Positions 58,608 through 64,000 of a stretch of DNA of 64,000 bases are shown here, one piece after another. Made by a program: the position numbers and the translations under genes. Each line of letters opens with the position of its first letter. The first letter of the stretch is position 1. Origin of the DNA: Janthinobacterium sp. 17J80-10 (GTDB lineage: Bacteria; Pseudomonadota; Gammaproteobacteria; Burkholderiales; Burkholderiaceae_D). The DNA is taken from positions 1,488,001 through 1,552,000 of the forward strand of contig NZ_CP035311.1 of NCBI RefSeq assembly GCF_004114795.1, in the 5' to 3' direction. Under the pieces are notes generated by a model. That model saw only the letters and a list, made by a program, of their open reading frames with translations. It searched no databases and had not been told where the DNA came from.

Positions 58608-59018
58608 TTATTGTGTCGCAGTAATGACAGCCAGCTTGCTGACGCCGGCACGCTCAATTACAGCCATTGCCTTGGCCACCGCCCTGTACGGCACTTCCTC
58701 GTCTGCCTGCAGATGCAGGGTCAGGTCAGGATTGGCAGTACGCAGCGCCTTCAGTTCGATTTCCAGCGTTTCGTTGGTGATTTCCCGCTTGTCGAGGTAA
58801 ACCTTCGATTGCTTGTCCACTGAAACGCTTACCGGCTTCTTTAATTCCGGCGGCTGGGTCGTCACTGTTTTTGGCAGGTTGACCTTGACGGCGTTATTCA
58901 TCAGCGGCGCCGTGACGATGAATGCGACCAGCAGCACCAGCATGACATCGACCAGCGGCGTGATGTTGATTTCACTGACAATGTCGTCGCCGCCTTCGCT
59001 TTGCGTGGAAAAAGCCAT
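58608..59018 (-). CDS. exbD: ExbD/TolR-type biopolymer transport protein
   Basis: A 136-residue inner-membrane protein. Short N-terminus, one transmembrane segment (INITPLVDVMLVLLVAFIVTAPLM) with the proton-path aspartate in PLVDVML, and a periplasmic domain. Third gene of the tonB-exbB-exbD operon, its start overlapping the exbB stop by one base. ExbD and ExbB use the proton gradient to energise TonB. Confidence 0.92.
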   Translation of the reverse strand: MAFSTQSEGGDDIVSEINITPLVDVMLVLLVAFIVTAPLMNNAVKVNLPKTVTTQPPELKKPVSVSVDKQSKVYLDKREITNETLEIELKALRTANPDLTLHLQADEEVPYRAVAKAMAVIERAGVSKLAVITATQ

Positions 59019-59749
59019 TATGCGTATACCTCGCGGGTTCCCGCAGTTGCCGGAGCCTTGGCCGCAGCCGATGCATCTTTCTTGGCGGCTGCAGCCGGTT
59101 CGATGCGGAAGTCGGCTCGTTGGGCCAGATTGATGAAATCGGCGCCGAAATCGTCCAGGTCGCCCCAGACAGCTTTCAGGCGGCGGCTGAAATAGTTATA
59201 GGCAAGCACCGCAGGTACAGCGACCGCAATACCGATGCCGGTGGCCAGCAGGGCTTCGCCGATCGGGCCTGCCACCACATCGAGGCCGGCCGAGCCGGTC
59301 TTGCTGATTGCGGTCAGCGCCTGCATGATGCCCCAGACGGTGCCGAACAGGCCGACGAAAGGCGCGGTGCTGCCGATACTGGCCAATACCGCATGGCCGG
59401 TTTCGAGCGAACGGCGTTCCTTCTGGATTTGCTGGCGCAGGTGACGTTCAAGCAATTCCTGACGCTCGCCGGAGTGTTCCAGGTCGTGCACGCCACTGCC
59501 AGCCTGCTTCAATGCGGTGAAGCCGGCACCGGCAAGCCGGGCAACCGGTCCGACCGCTTCCGCGCCGAGATTGGCAGCGGCTTGAAAGTCCTTGGCGCCC
59601 CAGAACAGTTTGAGATAGCGGCGATTTTGCTGTTTCAAGCGGAAATGCTGCACTGCCTTGACCACAATCAGGGTCCAGGTGGCGACCGAGAACGCGATGA
59701 GCGACCACAGCGTCCCTTCGACGATGAGTTGGGTATTGATGATTGACAT
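59018..59749 (-). CDS. exbB: ExbB/TolQ-type proton channel protein
   Basis: A 243-residue membrane protein with three transmembrane segments and the MotA/TolQ/ExbB signature (STAPFVGLFGTVWGIMQAL; then GEALLATGIGIAVAVPAVLAYNYF). It follows tonB by 2 bp and is followed by exbD with a one-base overlap. Identity as ExbB rather than TolQ is supported by the preceding tonB gene. Confidence 0.92.
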   Translation of the reverse strand: MSIINTQLIVEGTLWSLIAFSVATWTLIVVKAVQHFRLKQQNRRYLKLFWGAKDFQAAANLGAEAVGPVARLAGAGFTALKQAGSGVHDLEHSGERQELLERHLRQQIQKERRSLETGHAVLASIGSTAPFVGLFGTVWGIMQALTAISKTGSAGLDVVAGPIGEALLATGIGIAVAVPAVLAYNYFSRRLKAVWGDLDDFGADFINLAQRADFRIEPAAAAKKDASAAAKAPATAGTREVYA

Positions 59750-59751
59750 GT

Positions 59752-60555
59752 TTAAGACCTTTCTAGTTTGAATTCGATAGGAACGGTTGCCCAGCCGTCC
59801 ACTGGCGTATCGCCACGGCGGGCGGGGGCAAACATCCAGCCCTGGACTGCCGCGATGGCGGCTTCGTCCAGCATCTTGCGGCCGCTGGAGTTCTGGATTT
59901 CGACGTTGGACGGCTTGCCGGTGGCCAGCACGCGCACGCGCAGGATGACCTTGCCTTCGAGACCCATGCGCTGGGCATTGGCCGGATAGGCTGGCGGTGG
60001 GTTATGCAGGTAACCGGCATAGCCTGTGGCCTGCGTAACGGTTTCCTGTACCGGTGCGGCAACCGGCGCGGGTGGCGCCGGCGGCGGTGCCGCCACCGTC
60101 ACGGCCGGTGGCGGTGTATTCGGAGCCACCGGCTCGATCTTGGCTGGCGCTGGCGCCGGCTTGGCAACTTGCGGCACGACCCGCGGCACAGGCCGCGGCG
60201 CCAGCTTCTGCGGCAGCGGCTTTGGCGGCTCCACTTCCGGTTCAGGTTCTTTCGGCTTGACCAGTTCCACCACCACCTGCTCCTGCTTGACCAGGGGCGC
60301 TGGCGGGGTGTTGTCCCAGGACGCTGCGACCGTCAAATGCAAAGCGACCACGCCCAGGCTGGCCAGCAACACGCCGACGCCTTTGCGGCGGAATGCCGAA
60401 CGGTTGCCGCTGGCATCCGGCTTGATTTCCGCCGGCACCACGATACTGGTTTGGGCTTTTTCGCGAGTCACGGCAGGGGCCTGACGGCGCCGTTGCCTAT
60501 TTCGGGCCGATCCCGAATGGACGCCGCCGAAGGCGTCCCAGGTTGATACAGTCAT
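59752..60555 (-). CDS. tonB: TonB energy transducer
   Basis: A 267-residue protein. It starts at ATG 60555 behind AGGAG; a GTG at 60558 in the same frame would add one residue. A charged N-terminus of about 55 residues precedes the anchor (VGVLLASLGVVALHLTVAASW), then a Pro-rich periplasmic linker (EPEPEVEPPKPLPQ and many PAPA repeats), and the C-terminal TonB domain (AYPANAQRMGLEGKVILRVRVLATGKPSNVEIQNSSG). The 55-residue N-terminal extension is longer than usual. With exbB and exbD it energises outer-membrane transporters, none of which lies in this window. Confidence 0.9.
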   Translation of the reverse strand: MTVSTWDAFGGVHSGSARNRQRRRQAPAVTREKAQTSIVVPAEIKPDASGNRSAFRRKGVGVLLASLGVVALHLTVAASWDNTPPAPLVKQEQVVVELVKPKEPEPEVEPPKPLPQKLAPRPVPRVVPQVAKPAPAPAKIEPVAPNTPPPAVTVAAPPPAPPAPVAAPVQETVTQATGYAGYLHNPPPAYPANAQRMGLEGKVILRVRVLATGKPSNVEIQNSSGRKMLDEAAIAAVQGWMFAPARRGDTPVDGWATVPIEFKLERS

Positions 60556-60842
60556 CACTTTCTCCTATGAAGCTGCAAGTGTGCAATGCGGTATCTTTCG
60601 CAAGCTTTGTGCCAGCCAATTCGCGGATAAATTGGCCTCTATGAACGGGCGCCGTGTGCGGGTGTGCACATCGACTGTTGATATCTGCGCAGCTGCAGGG
60701 CTGGGGTGCTGTTGATTGCACAGCCAAGGCGCCACGTCATACCAACGATTACACATAGCGACAGGTAACAGTGTTGACATTTGGTAATGCTAGCTGGCAC
60801 GCGTCCTGCTCATGAATTCCTTTTCACTTTGCAGAGGAAGCC

Positions 60843-61436
60843 ATGTCAGCAGCACTTGATGCCCGATCTTTGGATCAATTGTTTCGTGAGGCACGTACCT
60901 ATAACCATTTTTCTTCGGCCACAGTGTCCGATGAAACGCTTCGCAGTGTGTATGACCTCGTCAAATTCGGGCCGACGGCCTTCAATGCGCAGCCCACGCG
61001 CTATGTCTTCATCCGTTCGCAGGAAGCCAAGGCACGGCTGGCGCCCGCTCTGTCATCGAGCAACCGGGATAAAACACTGGCGGCCCCAGTGAATGTACTG
61101 ATTGCCTATGACAGCCAGTTTCATGAACACCTGCCGAAACTGACGGCGAGTCCGAATGCGAAGGAATTGTTTGAAAAAGTGCCTGAGCTGGTCGAGCCGA
61201 CGGCGCTGCGCAGTGGCTCGCTCCAGGCCGCTTATCTGGTCGTGGCAGCGCGCGCGCTCGGCCTGGATGTCGGGGTGCTGACCGGCTTCAAGCCGGAATT
61301 GGTGAATGCGGAGTTCTTCCCGGATGGCCGTTACAAGGTCAATGTGATCGCCAATCTTGGTTATGACGGCGATTCCGCCACGCTCCGTCCGCGCGCTTAC
61401 CGGTTTGCATTCGAGGAAGTGGCACAACTGTTGTGA
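60843..61436 (+). CDS. Nitroreductase-family protein, RutE/HadB type
   Basis: A 197-residue flavin enzyme without signal peptide: RTYNHFSSATVSDETLRSVYDLVKFGPTAFNAQPTRYVFI, then a GSLQAAYLVVAARALGLDVGVLTGFK block. The pattern and length match RutE-type malonic semialdehyde reductases and HadB-like proteins. The substrate cannot be told. It is monocistronic, divergent from tonB and convergent with the SsuA-like gene. Confidence 0.85.
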   Translation: MSAALDARSLDQLFREARTYNHFSSATVSDETLRSVYDLVKFGPTAFNAQPTRYVFIRSQEAKARLAPALSSSNRDKTLAAPVNVLIAYDSQFHEHLPKLTASPNAKELFEKVPELVEPTALRSGSLQAAYLVVAARALGLDVGVLTGFKPELVNAEFFPDGRYKVNVIANLGYDGDSATLRPRAYRFAFEEVAQLL

Positions 61437-61506
61437 TCCACGATGAAAATTCTCGCCAGGCGCTGAAGCATTTTGCGCCCGGCGGGAATCCGCTGTCAGG
61501 AAAATC

Positions 61507-62583
61507 TCAGCGGGGCGCTGCAGCGACGGGCTTGTGCGCCGACCAGAAAGTGGTCAAGCCCAGGTTCTTGATGGCGGCATTGACGAACTTCGGCTCCAGC
61601 AACTCGTCCGCGTTCAAGTTCTTGCGGATCAGGTTTTGCTCTTTCGCGAACGCGACCACGCGCCGGTAATGGCTGTAGACCACGTCATCGTACAGCGGTG
61701 ACCAGCGGTCCTTCCAGGGCAGGGTGGGGTCATCGTAGCTGCGTCGCACGACACTTTCCGGCGTGCCATTGCGGGTACCATCCTTGATGATGGCGTCGCG
61801 GTTGGCATCCTGCGCCGACCAGTGCTGTGCCCGCAACCACGCGGTGACGACCAGTTCGGTCAGTGCCGGATTGTTTTGCGTGAAGTCCTTCTTGGCCCAG
61901 AGCTCAGCGCGCATTTTCCGGTCAATCCGGCCCTTGCTGCTCCAGATGATGCGGCCGATGCCCTTGTCTTCGACCGGATAACCATTGATCATGAACAAGG
62001 CATCAACCGCACCGCTTGCCAGTGCGGCGGTGCCGGGCTTGACGTCCATGTTGACCAGCTTGAAATCAGTCGGCTTAAGCCGGTTATCCTCGAGAAGATG
62101 GCGAAATCCGAGTTCCCAGGGACGCCCGCGGTGCACGCTGATGCGCTTGCCTTTCAGGTCGTGGATCGACTTTGCGGTGGAGCTTGTGGGGACCAGCAAA
62201 AACTGGTCGGAACCTTGTCCTGCCGGCACCACCACGTGGGTACGCACATTGCCGGCGTTCAGGATCACCGAAGGCAGGTCGCCGTAGCTGGCAAAATCGA
62301 TGCGGCCGCCGGCGAAAGCTTCATTGATGGTGGCGCCGGTGTCGCCAGTCACCGGGAACCATTCCAGCCTGACGCCGCGCTTTTTCAATTCCTGCTCCAG
62401 CCAGCCGTCCAGTTGCACCCGGTAGGCGACGCCGTTCAGGGCCGTCTTGCCAGCCTCGGCAAAGGCAGTGGTGGCGATGCGCACGACTTCGGGCTGCTGC
62501 GACCAGGCTGGCCCTGCTGCACATAGCAGCAGGGCCAGCTTCAGGGCAGCGCCGGCGTGTTTGAAAATGCCAGCACCCGCCAT
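61507..62583 (-). CDS. ABC transporter substrate-binding protein, aliphatic sulfonate (SsuA) type
   Basis: A 358-residue periplasmic protein. It starts at ATG 62583, which overlaps the DszB-like stop by one base; the frame is longer upstream but only this start gives a signal peptide (ALKLALLLCAAGPAWSQ). Core features: VRIATTAFAEAGKTALNGVAYRVQLDGWLEQELKKRGVRLEWFPVTGDTGATINEAFAGGRIDFASYGDLPS. No permease or ATPase gene follows on this strand. It is coupled to the DszB-like enzyme, so it probably binds the organosulfur substrate or product handled by that pathway. Confidence 0.85.
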   Translation of the reverse strand: MAGAGIFKHAGAALKLALLLCAAGPAWSQQPEVVRIATTAFAEAGKTALNGVAYRVQLDGWLEQELKKRGVRLEWFPVTGDTGATINEAFAGGRIDFASYGDLPSVILNAGNVRTHVVVPAGQGSDQFLLVPTSSTAKSIHDLKGKRISVHRGRPWELGFRHLLEDNRLKPTDFKLVNMDVKPGTAALASGAVDALFMINGYPVEDKGIGRIIWSSKGRIDRKMRAELWAKKDFTQNNPALTELVVTAWLRAQHWSAQDANRDAIIKDGTRNGTPESVVRRSYDDPTLPWKDRWSPLYDDVVYSHYRRVVAFAKEQNLIRKNLNADELLEPKFVNAAIKNLGLTTFWSAHKPVAAAPR

Positions 62584-63632
62584 CACGCCGCCTGTTTCAG
62601 CAGGGCTTGGGCGGCTTCGAATGGTCGTGCATCGATCCAGCTGCGCACGTCCACCGGGTTCGGCAGGAATTTCCAACGATACAGGAAGTCGCTGAAATCC
62701 TGCAGGCCGGCAATCGAGGTTTCCGACAGATCGGTGCGCAAGCGCAAGTGGGCATCGTCGCCGTAGGCTTTGGTGACCCAGAATTCGCTGGTATTGCTTT
62801 CGCGTGCCAGGAAACGGCGCGTTTCGTCCGGATGGGTGTGGGCCCAGGCTTCGGCGCGCAACACCTGGTCGACAATGCGCACAGCCGAATCGAAATGCTG
62901 GTCGAGCAGGTTCAGGTCGACTGTCAGGGTACGAGGCGTGCCATTGTTGGCGCGGATCAGCGGCTCGGGGTGGATGCCGGTATCGATCACGGTATGCAGG
63001 CCGAACTGATTGGCTGCATGGGCGGCGTGTGCGCCTTTCAGGAAGATCGCATCGACTTCGCCACGCAGCAGGCCGACCAGCTCGGAATTCTGGCCGGCGC
63101 GACGGCCGCTGAACACATTGACGCCGGCGACCCGTTCGGCCGGCGCATCGCTCTGGCCGGCATCGATCACGTAATCGACCAGTTCGACATCGGCCACGCT
63201 CAGGCCGTCGAGCTTCAAGGCGTTTTCCAGGCCGCGGATGGCCTGGGCGCGGGAAAAGTCGATTTGCGCGTTGACCCATTTCGGCAAGCCGAAGCGGCGG
63301 CCCTTGAGGTCGCGCACGGTGTTGATGCCGCTGTCGGGCAGGGTCAGGATGCGTTGGGTTTCGTCGGCCCAGGACAGGCCGAGCACGCGCGTTTCGCGGC
63401 CGATCGAGCGGGCCCAGATCGCCGGGATGTTGCCGCCATGGCGCACCGAGTTTTGCAGCGTATGATCGAAGTGCGATTCGCGAACGGCCTTGTCATTGGA
63501 CTCGCGCAGCGAAGCGATGTTGGTGGATTGCGCGCGGAAGGCATCTTCCAGCCAGCCTTTTTGAACAGCGATGCCAAGGCCGGTCGGCACCGGGCAACGG
63601 GTATACCAAAGCGTGTCGAGTGCATTGCTCAT
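62583..63632 (-). CDS. DszB-like sulfinate desulfinase
   Basis: A 349-residue protein of the periplasmic-binding-protein-like fold but without a signal peptide, as in DszB, the 2'-hydroxybiphenyl-2-sulfinate desulfinase of Rhodococcus. The active-site cysteine is in YTRCPVP (C13), the histidine in RESHFDHT (H54) and the arginine in SVRHGGNIP (R64); in DszB these are Cys27, His60 and Arg70, with the same His-to-Arg distance of 10. Further matching blocks are DSGINTVRDLKGRRFGLPK and VRSWIDARPFE. Desulfination of an aryl or alkyl sulfinate to sulfite is inferred. It has a good GGAG site before ATG 63632. Confidence 0.75.
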   Translation of the reverse strand: MSNALDTLWYTRCPVPTGLGIAVQKGWLEDAFRAQSTNIASLRESNDKAVRESHFDHTLQNSVRHGGNIPAIWARSIGRETRVLGLSWADETQRILTLPDSGINTVRDLKGRRFGLPKWVNAQIDFSRAQAIRGLENALKLDGLSVADVELVDYVIDAGQSDAPAERVAGVNVFSGRRAGQNSELVGLLRGEVDAIFLKGAHAAHAANQFGLHTVIDTGIHPEPLIRANNGTPRTLTVDLNLLDQHFDSAVRIVDQVLRAEAWAHTHPDETRRFLARESNTSEFWVTKAYGDDAHLRLRTDLSETSIAGLQDFSDFLYRWKFLPNPVDVRSWIDARPFEAAQALLKQAA

Positions 63633-63798
63633 TACATTCTCCAGAAATTGAGGGCGTTAATAGGTGGAAAAACGGCATTCGCCAGTCATTTGGCAGTAGA
63701 CGCGTCGGACATGCTGTTGCAAGAGCGATGCCAGAGCTATGCGCGGATTTTTGCCAGAAACTGGCGTTGACAACGCTGCGCGAGCGACCGGTTTGTTG

Positions 63799-63826
63799 AT
63801 ATGCCAGCAGCGGGCTGCTGGCATAT
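63799..63826. repeat. Perfect 13-bp inverted repeat between DszB-like gene and upstream gene
   Basis: ATATGCCAGCAGC-GG-GCTGCTGGCATAT. There is no T-run on the minus strand, so it is a weak terminator; mRNA-stabilising structure or intergenic element is possible. It lies about 170 bp before the DszB-like start and 24 bp past the end of the upstream gene. Confidence 0.5.
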
Positions 63827-63850
63827 GCGCAAGTTGCCCTTGCGTGCGGC

Positions 63851-64000
63851 CTAGAGCGCAATACGGCTGGCCCAGTCATCGGCATTCCATCGGCCGATCG
63901 CGGCGGGGGCAGGCAGTGGCGCGTCGCCATCCACGAGTTCGACGAAATCCGCATGCAAGCCGTCGCGGATGGCGACAAATTCGGCCTGGCCGCGCTGGCG
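63851..64000 (-). CDS. Unidentified gene, C-terminal end only
   Basis: The window edge cuts a minus-strand reading frame whose last 49 codons are visible, ending in TAG at 63851-63853. The visible end reads QAEFVAIRDGLHADFVELVDGD and finishes RWNADDWASRIAL. I do not recognise it. It is on the same strand as the DszB-like gene, 218 bp upstream, and may belong to the same pathway. Confidence 0.6.
   Translation of the reverse strand, partial: RQRGQAEFVAIRDGLHADFVELVDGDAPLPAPAAIGRWNADDWASRIAL

Noticed and set aside
59018-60558. Reading the ExbB/ExbD pair as TolQ/TolR
   Set aside because: The pair follows a tonB-type gene with proline-rich linker and TonB C-terminal domain, not tolA.
62583-63632. 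Calling the DszB-like protein a plain ABC substrate-binding protein
   Set aside because: It has no signal peptide, and it conserves the Cys, His and Arg active-site pattern; the true binding protein with a signal peptide is the next gene.

Overview
The window looks like a chromosomal segment of a GC-rich betaproteobacterium, most probably Burkholderiales/Oxalobacteraceae (Herminiimonas, Collimonas or Herbaspirillum type). This rests on protein character and gene order (an nth-rsxB pair, PHB depolymerase, phasin, type-2 ferredoxin-NADP reductase, a Gcr-type membrane protein), not on a database search. I see no rRNA, tRNA, CRISPR array, insertion sequence or phage gene.

1-21.6 kb is mainly housekeeping: topoisomerase IV (parC partial, parE) with a lytic transglycosylase between them and a LexA-type site before parE; a MoxR/VWA pair; a Gcr-like membrane protein; two small cytochromes c; nth-rsxB-DUF1841; PHB mobilisation (phaZ, phasin); FNR and ferredoxin; a hydroxyacid dehydrogenase; an acyl-CoA-binding protein; an FKBP; an EI24 membrane protein; a CinA/MoaB-type protein; a PBP7-type endopeptidase; an IclR regulator; and dgkA.

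21.6-38.4 kb is a sulfur-scavenging region. It holds a DszC/SfnB-like flavoprotein gene and a minus-strand operon: GntR regulator, AprA-like flavoprotein, AprB-like ferredoxin, sulfonate/nitrate-type ABC importer, HEAT-repeat protein, DUF971 protein. A second minus-strand operon holds a paralogous ABC importer and two amidases. A divergent pair encodes a periplasmic rhodanese and a YeeE/TsuA-type permease. The two operons have nearly identical promoter layouts: the same 12-bp palindrome 28.5 bp from the start codon and the same 27-bp box 55.5 bp further upstream. The 27-bp box recurs before the DszC-like gene and before the rhodanese gene. I infer one regulon, probably two-layered (a LysR/CysB-type activator plus the local GntR repressor).

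38.4-47.4 kb is a four-gene MdtABC/MuxABC-type RND efflux operon. 48.3-52.9 kb is the most striking locus: rhodanese, serine O-acetyltransferase, a small XRE regulator, a family 2A (SrpI-type) encapsulin shell, and a cysteine desulfurase with a long low-complexity N-terminal extension of the cargo type. It ends in a strong terminator. This is a sulfur-handling protein nanocompartment operon.

53-58.6 kb is a complete five-gene Dpp/Opp-type peptide ABC importer. 58.6-60.6 kb is tonB-exbB-exbD. 60.8-64 kb has a RutE/HadB-type nitroreductase and, on the minus strand, an SsuA-like binding protein preceded by a DszB-like sulfinate desulfinase and the 3' end of an unidentified gene. Sulfur uptake, organosulfur desulfurisation, cysteine synthesis and cysteine-sulfur storage are thus the main theme of the right two thirds.
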